Shown: positions 35,623-45,930 of the stretch, in pieces
Position numbering within the stretch: position 1 is the stretch's first letter
How the letters are laid out: the number at the start of each line of letters is the position of its first letter
Source of the DNA: Actinosynnema pretiosum
GTDB lineage: Bacteria; Actinomycetota; Actinomycetes; Mycobacteriales; Pseudonocardiaceae
DNA: 64,000 nt
Reading direction: 5' to 3'
Assembly (NCBI RefSeq): GCF_024171695.1
Contig: NZ_JAMTCF010000026.1
Coordinates: 47,310 to 111,309 of the forward strand
Notes under the pieces: generated by a model
The model's input: the letters and a program-made list of their open reading frames with translations, nothing else
The model's database searches: none
What the model was told of the DNA's origin: nothing
Position numbers and translations under genes: made by a program

Positions 35623-36099
35623 TCAGCGGGTGGCCGCCTTGTGCAGCTCGCGCAGCGCGCGCACCGCCGCGACGGCGTGCTCGCGGTCGACCGCCTGCAC
35701 GGCCATGATCGACACGTACTCGTCCTCGGGGAACTCCAGCCGCGCCCAGGGCGCGCCGTCCGGGAACGACACCTTCAGCACGTCGGCCCAGGCGAACTTG
35801 TACGAGGTCACCGGGTTGCGCACCTCGACGCCCTCGGCGTCGGCGCGCACCCTCGGCCGGGCCAGCAGCAGCACGGCCGCCGCCAGCACGACGCCCAGCA
35901 GCGCCATCGCGATCTGGTCGGACGTCCGGAAGATCACCCCGGTGGGGGTGTCGCCGAGCAGCCAGCCGACCACCGCGAACACCACCACCAGCAGCGCGGC
36001 GGACGCGTACGCCACCGTGCGGATCTTCTTCGGCCGGAACTGGACCGCCTCGGTCTCCCGCGCCACCCGCTCCGCCGCCTTCCCTGCCACCGCGCTCAC
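35623..36099 (-). CDS. PH-domain (bPH) membrane protein of the riboflavin operon
   Basis: 158 residues: two transmembrane helices (about 31-50 and 62-82), then a bacterial PH-like domain with YKFAWADVLKVSFPDGAPWARLEFPEDE. Mycobacteria have a similar membrane gene right after ribH (as I recall, Rv1417). The start is GTG at 36099, overlapping the ribH stop (GTGA). Its role in flavin metabolism is not established; a transport or membrane-anchoring role is speculation. Confidence 0.8.
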   Translation of the reverse strand: MSAVAGKAAERVARETEAVQFRPKKIRTVAYASAALLVVVFAVVGWLLGDTPTGVIFRTSDQIAMALLGVVLAAAVLLLARPRVRADAEGVEVRNPVTSYKFAWADVLKVSFPDGAPWARLEFPEDEYVSIMAVQAVDREHAVAAVRALRELHKAATR

Positions 36100-36574
36100 C
36101 CCGAACCCTCGTTGACGGCGCGCAGCACCAGCGCCGCCTCCAGCGCGGCCACCGCCGCCTCGTGCCCCTTGTCCTCGACCGAGCCGTCGAACCCGGCCCT
36201 GGCCACCGCCTGCTCCTCGGTCTCGCAGGTCAGCACGCCGTTGCCGACCGGGGTGGACTCGTCCAGCGCCACCCTGGTCAACCCGGCCGTGACCGCGTCG
36301 CACACGTACTCGAAGTGCGGGGTGCCGCCCCGCACGACCACGCCCAGCGCGACGACCGCGTCGTGCGTGCGGGCCAGCGCCTGCGCCACGACGGGCAGCT
36401 CCACCGCGCCCGCGACCCGCACGACGGTCTTCGCGGTCGCGCCCGCCTGCTCGGTGGCGGCCACCGCCCGCTCCACGAGCCGGTCGGTGATCCTGCCGTG
36501 CCACCGGGTCGCCACGACCGCGAGGCTGAGCCCCGCCGCGTCCGGGACCTCGGCGGCGGGACGGCCCTCGCCGC

Positions 36575-36578
<4 letters not shown>
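36096..36578 (-). CDS. ribH: 6,7-dimethyl-8-ribityllumazine synthase
   Basis: Penultimate step of riboflavin synthesis, condensing the ribBA product DHBP with the aminouracil intermediate. The 160-residue product has the family segments VATRWHGRITDRL, VVRVAGAVELPVVAQAL and VVRGGTPHFEYVCDAV, with the catalytic His of HFEYV. It overlaps ribBA and the PH gene by four bases each. Confidence 0.95.
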
Positions 36579-37824
<1,246 letters not shown>

Positions 37825-37828
<4 letters not shown>

Positions 37829-38463
37829 CCGGCGGTCCCGGCGCTCTCGGCGGCGCCCGCGGTCCCCGAGGGCAGGTGCGGGACGGCGAGCTTCTCGACG
37901 TACTTCGCCAGCACGTCGACCTCCAGGTTCACCTGGTCGCCGGGCTGCCTGCGGCCCAGGGTGGTGGCCTCCAGGGTGGCCGGGATGAGGCTCACGCTGA
38001 ACGAGTCGGCGGTGACGTCCACGACGGTCAGCGACACGCCGTCGACGGTGATGGAGCCCTTCTCCACCAGGTAGCGGGCGAGGGAGGCGGGCAGGGTGAA
38101 GCGGACCAGCTCCCAGTGCTCGGAGGGCTCCCTGGAGAGCACGGCGCCGGTGCCGTCGACGTGGCCCTGCACGATGTGGCCGCCGAGGCGCTGGCCGACG
38201 GCGGCGGCGCGCTCCAGGTTGACCCGGTCGCCGCTCGCCACCCCCGCCAGGCTGGAGCGGACCAGGGTCTCGCGCATGACGTCGGCGGTGAACGCGCCGT
38301 CGACGACGTCCACGACGGTGAGGCAGACGCCGTTCACGGCGATGGAGTCGCCGTGCTTGGCGTCACCGGTCACCAGCGGACCCGAGATGGTCACCCGCGC
38401 CGCGTCCGGCAGGTCGGTCACCTCGACGACCTCGCCCAGCTCCTCCACGATCCCGGTGAACAC
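37825..38463 (-). CDS. ribE: Riboflavin synthase alpha subunit
   Basis: Dismutates two lumazine molecules to riboflavin. The 212-residue product shows the two homologous barrel repeats: MFTGIVEELG at the start, SIAVNGVCLTVVDV in the first half and SITVDGVSLTVVDV in the second. A short Ala/Gly tail follows. GTG start at 38463. There is no room for an FMN riboswitch in the 107 bases before rpe, and none was seen. Confidence 0.95.
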
Positions 38464-38570
38464 AGTTCCTCCTCAACGGCCTTCGACCCGCGCGGCGGCG
38501 GGCACGCCTGCCAGGGTAGGCGGCGCGGCGGCCGGTGCGGCGTGCGCACCGCCGGGTGGGATTCGGGGGG

Positions 38571-39236
38571 TCACCTGGCTCCGGCGGCCAGGCCGCGCAG
38601 GGACTCCAGGGCCTTCGCCGGGTCGGCGGCGTCGTAGACGGCGGAGCCCGCGACGAAGCAGTCCACGCCCGCCTCCGCGGCCTGCGCGATGGTGTCGGCG
38701 TTGATGCCGCCGTCGATCTCGATGACGAGCTTGAGGTGGCCGGTGTCGACCAGGTTCCTGGCGGCGCGGACCTTGTCCAGGACTTCGGGCATGAAGCTCT
38801 GGCCGCCGAATCCGGGCTCGACGGACATCACCAGGAGGGTGTCGTAGTGCTTGAGCACGTCGACGACCGAGTCGAGGCTGGTGCCGGGCTTGATGGACAG
38901 GCCAGCCTTGGACCCGGCGGCCCTGAGGTCCTTGGCGAGCTTGACCGGGTCGGCGGCGGCCTCGGCGTGCACGGTGACGTTGTAGGCGCCCGCCTCGGCG
39001 TAGCCGATCGCCCAGCGGTCCGGGTCCTCGATCATGAGGTGGCAGTCGAGGGGGATGTCGGTGGCCTTGCGCAGCGACTTCACCACCGGCAGGCCGAGGG
39101 TCAGGTTCGGCACGAAGTGCGCGTCCATGACGTCGACGTGCAGCCAGTCTGCGCCGGTGACGGCGGCTGCCTCGTCCGCCAGGCGGGCGAAGTCGGCGGA
39201 CAGGATGCTGGGGGCGATCATCGGCTGGTGGACCAC
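38571..39236 (-). CDS. rpe: Ribulose-phosphate 3-epimerase
   Basis: Interconverts ribulose- and xylulose-5-phosphate, complementing the pentose-phosphate genes at the left of the window. The 221-residue TIM barrel has PSILSADFARLADE near the start, the metal-site motifs VDVMDAHFVPNLT and HLMIEDPD, and EIDGGIN near 175. The start is GTG at 39236; an ATG at 39221 is possible. In mycobacteria ribD follows rpe, but here ribE does. Confidence 0.95.
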   Translation of the reverse strand: MVHQPMIAPSILSADFARLADEAAAVTGADWLHVDVMDAHFVPNLTLGLPVVKSLRKATDIPLDCHLMIEDPDRWAIGYAEAGAYNVTVHAEAAADPVKLAKDLRAAGSKAGLSIKPGTSLDSVVDVLKHYDTLLVMSVEPGFGGQSFMPEVLDKVRAARNLVDTGHLKLVIEIDGGINADTIAQAAEAGVDCFVAGSAVYDAADPAKALESLRGLAAGAR

Positions 39237-39443
39237 GGTGGTCGAGTCTAGGGTTCGCGCGCCTGCGGGGTGCGCGGCGGATGGCCCGGTCGGGGGACGG
39301 CGGGGCGGTGACCTGGGGATCGGGGTGCGCGGGGGCGGGGTTTGGTGGCGGGTCTCACCGGGAGGCGGGGTGGGTGGAGGTCAAGCGGAGAACCACCCGG
39401 CAGCAACCGGAGAACCCGCCTGGCGATGGGGCGCGCAGCGCTG

Positions 39444-39474
39444 CTGCCAACTGTTGACAGTCAACAGTTGGCAG
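39444..39474. repeat. Dispersed palindrome, copy 2
   Basis: Perfect 15-bp dyad: CTGCCAACTGTTGAC (39444-39458) and its complement (39460-39474) around one A. Bases 39444-39479 match 11580-11615 except at one central position (A here, T there). As at copy 1, GC-rich short repeats lie just beyond. Confidence 0.85.
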
Positions 39475-39565
39475 TTCGGGATCGAGGGCTTTGGGCTCTC
39501 GGCTGCGGGTTCCCGGCTGCGGGCTCCGGGCTTCCGACTCCGGACTCCCGGCTGCGCGCTGCGCG

Positions 39566-39677
39566 CTGCGGGCTCCGGGCTGCGGGCTCCGGGCTGCGGG
39601 CTCCGGGCTCCGGGCTCCGAGCTACCGAGCTACCGAGCTACCGAGCTACCGGGCTACCGGGCTACCGGGCTACCGGG
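39566..39677. repeat. Tandem 7-bp then 8-bp repeats
   Basis: Eight contiguous 7-base units alternating ctgcggg and ctccggg (39566-39621) pass without a break into seven 8-base units ctaccgag or ctaccggg (39622-39677). This is typical of slipped-strand expansion and may vary in length between strains. Confidence 0.85.
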
Positions 39678-39803
39678 CGAAGTTCTACCCGGTCAGGCAA
39701 GTTCGTAGCCTCGATCTCCCGCCTTGCCCGACTCCCCGCCGAAACCCCGCCCGACCACGAGCCGCTCAGCGCTCCCCCACCGGAACGCCCCACCACACAC
39801 CGC

Positions 39804-41996
39804 TCAGCGCTCCCCGACCGCCTGCGTCCCCGTGACCCGTCCGCGCAGCCGGGCCGCTTCGCGCTCCGCGCCCATCCGCTCGTACCCGCGCAGCGCCCGC
39901 GAGGCCTGCTCATCGGCCCCCGCCGCGTCACCGCGCTCGGCGAGCAGCGCCGCCAGGTCCTCGCAGGCCACGGCACGGGTCAGCGGGTGGCGGTGGGCGG
40001 TGGTCGCGGCCAGCAGGCCGGCCGGGTCGCGGTCGCGCAGCGCGCGGGCGTGGGCGGCGGACGCGGCGGGCGCGCCCGTTCCGGGGTTCGCGGCGGCCAG
40101 GTCCGCCGCCGCGCCGACGACCAGGTCGGCCAGCTCCGCGTCCCCCGCCGCCAGCGCCACCCCGACCAGCCACGGGGCCGCCGAGGGCTCCTCCACCAGC
40201 ACCCGCCGCAGCGCGCCCGGCCCGGCCGCGCACCCGCGCGCCAGCTCGGCCGCCCGCACCGGCCCGTCCTGGGCCTCGGCCAGCCGCAGCAGCACCCAGT
40301 CGGGTTGGCCGAGCAGCTCGGCGAGCCTGCGCGCGAACGGGCCCTCCAGGCAGCGGCGGCCGTGCTCGACGGCGCCCGCCAGGTCGCCGCGCAGCAGCGC
40401 CGCCGTCGACAGCACCCCGCCGAGCAGGGGGATCAGCAGCTCGATGCCGCCGCTCCTGGCCAGCGCCAGGCTCGCCGCGCCGGTCACCTGGGCCTGGACG
40501 AGCCTGCCCGACTGGAGCTGCACCCGCGCGCGGGCGAACAGGCGCAGCGCCCGCGCGCCCGGCGGGGTCTCCCAGGCCTGCGCCGGGTCGTCCGGCCGGA
40601 CCAGCCGCTCGGCCTGGGCGAACTCGCCGAGCGCGGACAGCTTGAGCGCGAAGGCCCCGTTGCAGTAGCTCTGCCACCACGTCGTCGGCCCGCCCGGCTC
40701 CCAGCGGGTGGCCTCGCGCCCCCAGTACAGGCTCTCCGCGAGGTTGCCCGCCGACCACTCCAGGCAGGAGCGGACCGACGCGGCCATCACCACGTCCGGG
40801 TCGCCGGTCTGCTGGCCCCGCGCGGACAGCACCGACAGCGCCAGCGCGCCAGCCATCGGCCCCTCGGTGAAGTAGTTGGCGAGCAGCCGCAGCGCCTCGG
40901 CGAGCGCGCGGGTGCCCGGTTCGACGCCGGGGGTGGAGAACGCCCTGGCCGCCTGGAGGTCGGCGCCCACCGCGTCGCCCTCGGCGAACCTGATCCCGGC
41001 CAGCTCGACGTGCAGCCGCGCGGTGACGTCCGGGGCCGCGCCGTTCAGGCCCGAGGTGGCCAGCGCGGTGGCCTCGGCGAGGCGGCCGTCCTCGGACAGC
41101 GCGCGGACCCGGTGCAGCAGGGCCAGGTCGGTGTCGCTGTGCGGGGCGGCGGGCGGTGGGCACGGGGCGGGCGCGGGCACGGCCTCGGCGACGGCGCGGC
41201 GCACCAGCTCCGAGCAGAACTCCAGCCGCTCGCCCCGGTCGAGCACGATGCCGGAGGCGATCAGGGCGCGCACCGCCTCCGGGGTGGCGCCGGTGCCCGC
41301 GACGGCGGCGGCGTCGTGCGGGCGGAAGCCGGCGCCGAGGGCGGAGGCCCCGCGCAGGAGCCTGGCCGCGTCGGGCGGCAGGGCGTCGACCCTGGAGCCG
41401 ATCAGGGCGCGGACGCGGCGCGGCAGCGGACCCTCGACCGGCCTGGCGGCGCCGTCGTGGACCTCGACGCGGTCCTCCTCGCGCAGGCCGGTGACCAGCT
41501 CGGCGAGCATCCTCGGGTTGCCGCCCGCCGTCGCGGCCAGCGCGGTGAAGTCGGGGTGCGGCGGGAGTTCGAGCAGCTCGCGCAGCGCGCGGTCGACGGC
41601 GGCCGGGTCGACCGGGCCGAGCGGGACGACGTCGGCGCCCGCGAGCTCGCGGCGGACCTCGTCGCCCGCGAGGGAGGAGGTCATGGCGAGCAGGCCGGTG
41701 ACGTTCGGCTCGCGCAGCACGGGCAGCAGGTGCAGCAGGGCGGGCGGGTCGGCGTGCGCGTCGTTCAGGGCGAGCAGCGGGCGGGGCGCGCGGCGCAGGG
41801 CGGTCTCGTCGACCTCTCCGGGGGCCCTGGCGAGCAGCGGGGTGTAGCCGCGATCGCGGGCCGCGCCGACGGCGGCCTCCAGGACGCGGGCCTTGCCGAA
41901 CCAGGGCGGGCCGTCGAGCACCAGGATTCCGCCGGGCGCGGACAGGAACCGCAGGACTGACGCCCATTCACGATCTCGCCCGCACAATTTCGACAC
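39804..41996 (-). CDS. ATPase-TPR protein of LuxR/LAL type lacking its DNA-binding domain
   Basis: 730 residues resembling large LuxR-type (LAL/MalT-like) regulators: an N-terminal AAA_16-like domain (about 1-300), then helical TPR-like repeats (about 350-725). The P-loop reads GPPWFGKA at 29-36, with Ala instead of the Ser/Thr that binds Mg. The Walker B region reads LLALNDAHAD, with Asn for the usual first Asp. The protein ends at TGTQAVGER where such regulators normally continue into a LuxR helix-turn-helix, and I find none in any frame downstream. GTG at 41996 is the preferred start; TTG at 42002 is an alternative. Probably a degenerate or repurposed regulator. Confidence 0.7.
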   Translation of the reverse strand: MSKLCGRDREWASVLRFLSAPGGILVLDGPPWFGKARVLEAAVGAARDRGYTPLLARAPGEVDETALRRAPRPLLALNDAHADPPALLHLLPVLREPNVTGLLAMTSSLAGDEVRRELAGADVVPLGPVDPAAVDRALRELLELPPHPDFTALAATAGGNPRMLAELVTGLREEDRVEVHDGAARPVEGPLPRRVRALIGSRVDALPPDAARLLRGASALGAGFRPHDAAAVAGTGATPEAVRALIASGIVLDRGERLEFCSELVRRAVAEAVPAPAPCPPPAAPHSDTDLALLHRVRALSEDGRLAEATALATSGLNGAAPDVTARLHVELAGIRFAEGDAVGADLQAARAFSTPGVEPGTRALAEALRLLANYFTEGPMAGALALSVLSARGQQTGDPDVVMAASVRSCLEWSAGNLAESLYWGREATRWEPGGPTTWWQSYCNGAFALKLSALGEFAQAERLVRPDDPAQAWETPPGARALRLFARARVQLQSGRLVQAQVTGAASLALARSGGIELLIPLLGGVLSTAALLRGDLAGAVEHGRRCLEGPFARRLAELLGQPDWVLLRLAEAQDGPVRAAELARGCAAGPGALRRVLVEEPSAAPWLVGVALAAGDAELADLVVGAAADLAAANPGTGAPAASAAHARALRDRDPAGLLAATTAHRHPLTRAVACEDLAALLAERGDAAGADEQASRALRGYERMGAEREAARLRGRVTGTQAVGER

Positions 41997-42027
41997 GATC
42001 AAGCCTGCATCGGTTTCCGATCGGCTG

Positions 42028-42534
42028 TCAATCGGCGGTGCGGGACACGATTTCGGCCACTGCGTCGTCATATTCGGCGGCGAGGTGGACTCCGGCGGAG
42101 CGCAACGCGGCCAGGTGGAGCGGGAACGCGGGGTGGGCGCGCTGGTCGTCGTTGGCCTGCGGCAGCACGACCAGCGGGACTCCCCGGCCGAGCGCTTCGC
42201 CCAGTGCGGTGAGGGCCTGGTTGTCGGCGATGCCGAGCGCGAGCTTGGCGAGCGAGTTCGCGGTGGCCGGGGCGAACAGGAACGCGTCCGGGACGGGGTG
42301 CGGGCGGGGTTCGGCGGGCAGCCGGGAGGTCCAGCGCACCGGCAGGTCGGTGAGCGCCTGGAGGGCGGGGAGGGCGCCCGCATGCTCGAACCAGCGGGCG
42401 GCGGTGGGGGTGAGCGTGACGGCGAGCCGGAACCCCCTGGCGGCGAGGGGCGCGGCGACCCGCTCGACCAGCGCCCGCTCGACCCCGCCCCCGGCCGAGG
42501 CGACCAGGCCCAGCACCACCGGTCCGGTCCGCAC
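42028..42534 (-). CDS. Flavoprotein of the phosphopantothenoylcysteine decarboxylase-like family
   Basis: 168-residue HFCD-type flavoprotein. N-terminal strand and FMN-phosphate region VVLGLVASAGGGVE, then VTLTPTAARWF, the conserved FAPATANSLAKLALGIADNQAL (about 87-108, split by a turn) and VVLPQANDD. It lacks the CoaB half, so it is not a full Dfp protein. Similar stand-alone flavoproteins act as decarboxylases in peptide natural products, but no such cluster is here. GTG at 42534 was chosen for GAGGGGAG about nine bases upstream. It precedes the ATPase-TPR gene. Confidence 0.82.
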   Translation of the reverse strand: MRTGPVVLGLVASAGGGVERALVERVAAPLAARGFRLAVTLTPTAARWFEHAGALPALQALTDLPVRWTSRLPAEPRPHPVPDAFLFAPATANSLAKLALGIADNQALTALGEALGRGVPLVVLPQANDDQRAHPAFPLHLAALRSAGVHLAAEYDDAVAEIVSRTAD

Positions 42535-42757
42535 CCGCGACCGCTCCCCTCGCTCTTGCCGCGCGCTCGTGGCCACGGGGCCGCGCCCGGCGTTCGTCCC
42601 CGCGCTCGTGGGGCGGTTCGCCCACGACCGGCGGGCGGTCCGGGCGGCGGTCCGGGCGCGCCGGGTGCTCCCACCCGACGCGCCCGCTCCCGCTTCAGCC
42701 GTTCGTCCCGCCCTGCGGTCCCGTCCCGCTCTGCTCTGCCGTTCGTCCGGCCCGACG

Positions 42758-44194
42758 TCAGGCCGGGCGGCGCAGGATCGCGCAGAACATCGCGTCGGTG
42801 CCGTGCTCGTGCGGCCACAGCTGGACCTGCGGGCCGTCGCCGAGGTTTGGCACGCCGGGGAAGAACTCCCTGGTGTCGAGCCGCTCGGCCCCGGTCTTGC
42901 GGGCCACCTCGGCGACCACGCCGACCGTCTCGGCCAGGTGCGGCGAGCACACCACGTAGGCCACCACGCCACCGGGCCGCACCAGCTCCAGCGCGGAGGT
43001 GAGCAGCTCGCGCTGGAGCTTCGCCAGGCCCGCCACGTCGGACGGCTGGCGGCGCCACCTGGCCTCGGGACGGCGGCGCAGCGCGCCGAGGCCCGTGCAG
43101 GGGGCGTCGACCAGGACGCGGTCGTAGCCGCCGTCCAGGCCGGGGTCGCGGCCGTCCGCGACGCGCACGTCCACCGGAAGGCCGATGGTGGCCTTGCGGA
43201 TCAGCTCGGCGCGGTGCGGGGTCTTCTCGACCGCGTCCAGGGTCGCGTCCGACAGCGCGGCCAGCGCGCCGAGCAGCGCGGCCTTGCCGCCGGGACCGGC
43301 GCACAGGTCGAGCCAGCGCTCGTCCGTCCCCTCCAGCGGGGCCTTGGTGAGGGCGAGCGCGCACAGCTGGCTGCCCTCGTCCTGCACGGCGGCCAGGCGC
43401 TCGCGCACCACGTCCAGGTCGGCCGGGTCGCCGCCGTCGGGCAGGTGCACGCCGTACGGCGAGTACGGGGCGAGGTCGCCGCCGGTGATGGCGGCCAGCT
43501 CGTCCGCGCTGATCTCGCCCGGTCGGGCGATCAGGTGCACGATCGGGCGGGTGTCGTCGGCGGCCAGCGCGGCGCGCAGCGGCTCGCCCCGGCTGCCCAG
43601 CGCCTCGGCGAAGGCCTGCGCGACCCAGCGCGGGTGCGCGGTGGACATGGCCAGGTAGCCGATCGGGTCGCTCTCCTCGTCCGGGGCGACCTCGTCGATC
43701 CAGCCCGCCTCGTCCTGGCCGGTCACCCGGCGCAGCACGGCGTTCGCGAAGCCCGCGGCGCCCGAGCCCCGGTCGGCGCGCACCAGGTCGACCGTGGAGG
43801 CGACGGCGGCGTGCGCGGGCACGCGGGTGCGCAGCAGCTGGTAGGCGCCCAGGCGCAGGGCGTCCAGCACGGCGTCGTCGATCTCGGCGAGCGGGCGGTC
43901 CGAGCAGGTGGCGAGGACGGCGTCGAGCAGGCCCTGGGCGCGGGCGGTGCCGTAGGCCAGCTCGGTGGCCAGGGCGGCGTCGCGGCCGGTGATGCGGCGC
44001 TCGCGGAGCAGGCCGGGCAGCACCAGGTTGGCGTAGGCGTCGCGCTTGGTGACCGCGCGCAGCGTGTCCAGCGCGGCCCGGCGGGCCGGGTCCTCCTGCG
44101 GCGGGCGCTCGGGGCCGGGGTTGCGCTTGGGCGGGTGCGGGCGGCGCGGCCGGGAGGGCCGGGACGACCGGGGGGAGGAGGTGTTGCCGCTCAT
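42758..44194 (-). CDS. rsmB: 16S rRNA m5C967 methyltransferase
   Basis: SAM-dependent RNA cytosine-C5 methyltransferase (RsmB/Sun). 478 residues: a basic Pro/Arg N-terminal extension (about 1-35), a NusB-like domain (about 38-165) and a Rossmann methyltransferase domain with DLCAGPGGKAALLGAL (SAM loop), DAPCTGLGALRR (PCT cysteine) and YVVCSPHLAET (where many homologs have TCS). The ATG overlaps the fmt stop (ATGA). Confidence 0.94.
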   Translation of the reverse strand: MSGNTSSPRSSRPSRPRRPHPPKRNPGPERPPQEDPARRAALDTLRAVTKRDAYANLVLPGLLRERRITGRDAALATELAYGTARAQGLLDAVLATCSDRPLAEIDDAVLDALRLGAYQLLRTRVPAHAAVASTVDLVRADRGSGAAGFANAVLRRVTGQDEAGWIDEVAPDEESDPIGYLAMSTAHPRWVAQAFAEALGSRGEPLRAALAADDTRPIVHLIARPGEISADELAAITGGDLAPYSPYGVHLPDGGDPADLDVVRERLAAVQDEGSQLCALALTKAPLEGTDERWLDLCAGPGGKAALLGALAALSDATLDAVEKTPHRAELIRKATIGLPVDVRVADGRDPGLDGGYDRVLVDAPCTGLGALRRRPEARWRRQPSDVAGLAKLQRELLTSALELVRPGGVVAYVVCSPHLAETVGVVAEVARKTGAERLDTREFFPGVPNLGDGPQVQLWPHEHGTDAMFCAILRRPA

Positions 44195-45123
44195 GAGATG
44201 CGCTCTCCAGGCTCGATGCGGACGCCGCGCGCCCAGTCCGTTGCGGCCATCCGCTTCTTGCCCTGCGCCTGCACCTCGCCCAGCCGCACGGGGTGCGTGG
44301 CGGTGCCGACGAGGACGCGCTTGCGCTCGACCTTGATCTGTCCGGGGGCCAGCGGCTCCACCGGGTCCTCCACCGGGGCGACGGGCCCCAGCTTGAGCCG
44401 CTCACCCCGGAACTCGGCCCACGCGCCCGGCTCGGGGGTGACCGCGCGGGCCAGCCGGTCGAGCGCGGTGGCGGGGGTGGTGAAGTCCAGGCGGGCGTCC
44501 TCCACGCTGATCTTGGGCGCGTGGGAGACGCCCTCGGGGGACTGCTCGACGGCGCGCAGCGTGCCGTCCTCGATGCCGTCGACGGTCGACAGCAGCAGGC
44601 GCGCGCCGGACTCGGCGAGGCGGCCCAGCAGGTCGCCGGAGGTGTCGCGGTCGCCGACGCGCTCGGTGACGACGCCGAACACCGGGCCCGCGTCGAGCTC
44701 CTTCACGATGCGGAAGGTGGAGGCGCCGGTGATGTCGTCGCCGTGCCGCACCGAGGCCTGCACCGGGGCCGCGCCGCGCCAGGCGGGCAGCAGGGAGAAG
44801 TGCAGGTTCACCCAGCCGTGGGTGGGGATGGCGAGGGCCTTGGTGGGCAGGAGGGCGCCGTAGGCGACCACCGGGCACAGGTCGGGGGCCAGCTCGGTGA
44901 GCCGGGCGAGGAAGTCGGGGTCACCGGCCTTGGCCGGGGTGAGCACCTCGACGCCGCGCTCGTCGGCCAGCGCCGCGACGGGCGAGCGCTCGACCTTGCG
45001 CCCGCGTCCCGTGGGGGCGTCCGGCCGGGTCACGACGGCGACGACCTCGTGCCGGTCGGAATCCAGGAAGGCGCGCAGCGAGGGCAGGGCGGGTTCCGGG
45101 GTGCCCGCGAACACCAGGCGCAC
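44191..45123 (-). CDS. fmt: Methionyl-tRNA formyltransferase
   Basis: Formylates initiator methionyl-tRNA. 310 residues starting at GTG 45123 (VRLVFAGTPEPALPSL). The catalytic trio is visible: Asn and His in NLHFSLLPAWRGAAPVQ and Asp in HGDDITGAS. The C-terminal tRNA-binding domain begins near 205. One base separates it from def, and it overlaps rsmB by four bases. Confidence 0.96.
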   Translation of the reverse strand: MRLVFAGTPEPALPSLRAFLDSDRHEVVAVVTRPDAPTGRGRKVERSPVAALADERGVEVLTPAKAGDPDFLARLTELAPDLCPVVAYGALLPTKALAIPTHGWVNLHFSLLPAWRGAAPVQASVRHGDDITGASTFRIVKELDAGPVFGVVTERVGDRDTSGDLLGRLAESGARLLLSTVDGIEDGTLRAVEQSPEGVSHAPKISVEDARLDFTTPATALDRLARAVTPEPGAWAEFRGERLKLGPVAPVEDPVEPLAPGQIKVERKRVLVGTATHPVRLGEVQAQGKKRMAATDWARGVRIEPGERIS

Positions 45124-45124
45124 G

Positions 45125-45670
45125 TCAGTTGCCTCCGAACAGGGGGTGCGGGCTCTGCTTGATGACCGGGACGTTGCCGCCGAACCAGGACTCCTGGCGG
45201 ATCTCCCGCATGGCCCGCTTGCGGGTCTCCTCGTCGAGGCGGTCGACGAAGACGACGCCGTCGAGGTGGTCGGTCTCGTGCTGGATGCACCGGGCGAGCA
45301 GGTCGGTGCCCTCGACCTCGATGGGGTCGCCGTGCATGTTCCAGCCGCGCGCGACGACCTGTCGGTGCCGCACGCAGTCCCAGGACATGCCGGGGATGGA
45401 CAGGCATCCCTCGGGCCCGTCCTGCGTCTCGTCGCCGACGACGTCGAAGGTCGGGTTGACCATGTGCCCGGCGAACCCGTCGCAGTGGTAGGTGAACACG
45501 CGGAGCCCAACGCCGAGCTGAGGAGCCGCCAACCCGGCGCCGCCCGCGTCGCTCATGGTGTCCCAGAGGTCTTTGACGAGCTTGCGCAACTCGACGTCGA
45601 ACTCGGTCACCTCTGCGGCGGGGGTCCGCAGGACAGGGTCGCCGAACAGGCGGATGGGTTGGACGGTCAC
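45125..45670 (-). CDS. def: Peptide deformylase
   Basis: Removes the formyl group from nascent proteins. The 181-residue product has all three signatures: GLAAPQLGVG, EGCLSIPG (Cys metal ligand) and QHETDHLDGVVF (HExxH-type, written HETDH). GTG start at 45670. It is the first gene of def-fmt-rsmB and borders the accessory island. Confidence 0.96.
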   Translation of the reverse strand: MTVQPIRLFGDPVLRTPAAEVTEFDVELRKLVKDLWDTMSDAGGAGLAAPQLGVGLRVFTYHCDGFAGHMVNPTFDVVGDETQDGPEGCLSIPGMSWDCVRHRQVVARGWNMHGDPIEVEGTDLLARCIQHETDHLDGVVFVDRLDEETRKRAMREIRQESWFGGNVPVIKQSPHPLFGGN

Positions 45671-45840
45671 GCACTACTCCTCGTGAAGGGGCGGGGGGTC
45701 AGTCTAGGAGCAGGGGGGCGGGGGTGGGGCATCGGCGGTTGGGGGTTGCCGGGGCGCGGGCGCCTGAACGGTGGAGATCACCATTTCCGGTAGCGCCGCG
45801 AGCACGAGTTGTCACGCCCGGAAGTGACCCTGGACTCACC

Positions 45841-45930
45841 CGATAGAGCGATTGACGATTAGGCCGTTGGTACCCATCCCGATAGCTACCATCCCGACCG
45901 CCAGGGGTTCCTTTCAGGGGAGGGAGAACG
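45841..45930 (+). promoter_or_regulatory. Candidate promoter of the ESX-accessory operon
   Basis: A TTGACG hexamer at 45852-45857 is followed by a direct repeat of tacc(c)atcccga (45871-45882 and about 45887-45896), upstream of the GTG at 45931. The ribosome-binding site is GGGGAGGGAG. The exact -10 is not clear. The rest of 45671-45840 shows nothing notable. Confidence 0.4.

Larger units (their letters stand above)
39237..39803. other. Repeat-bearing intergenic region
   Basis: 567 bases without a supported gene, between rpe and the end of the ATPase-TPR gene. It holds the second dispersed palindrome (39444-39474), a run of 7-bp then 8-bp tandem units (39566-39677) and a short direct repeat ccgctcagcgctcccc near 39762 and 39800. 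Confidence 0.65.

Noticed and set aside
38464..38570. FMN riboswitch upstream of ribE
   Set aside because: The spacer is only 107 bases, and none of the conserved riboswitch segments or helices was recognisable.
39804..44405. A single open frame of about 1,533 codons on the minus strand
   Set aside because: Only the part below about 42000 has protein-like composition (ATPase and TPR segments). The rest is an Arg/Pro-rich shadow of the flavoprotein, rsmB and fmt genes.
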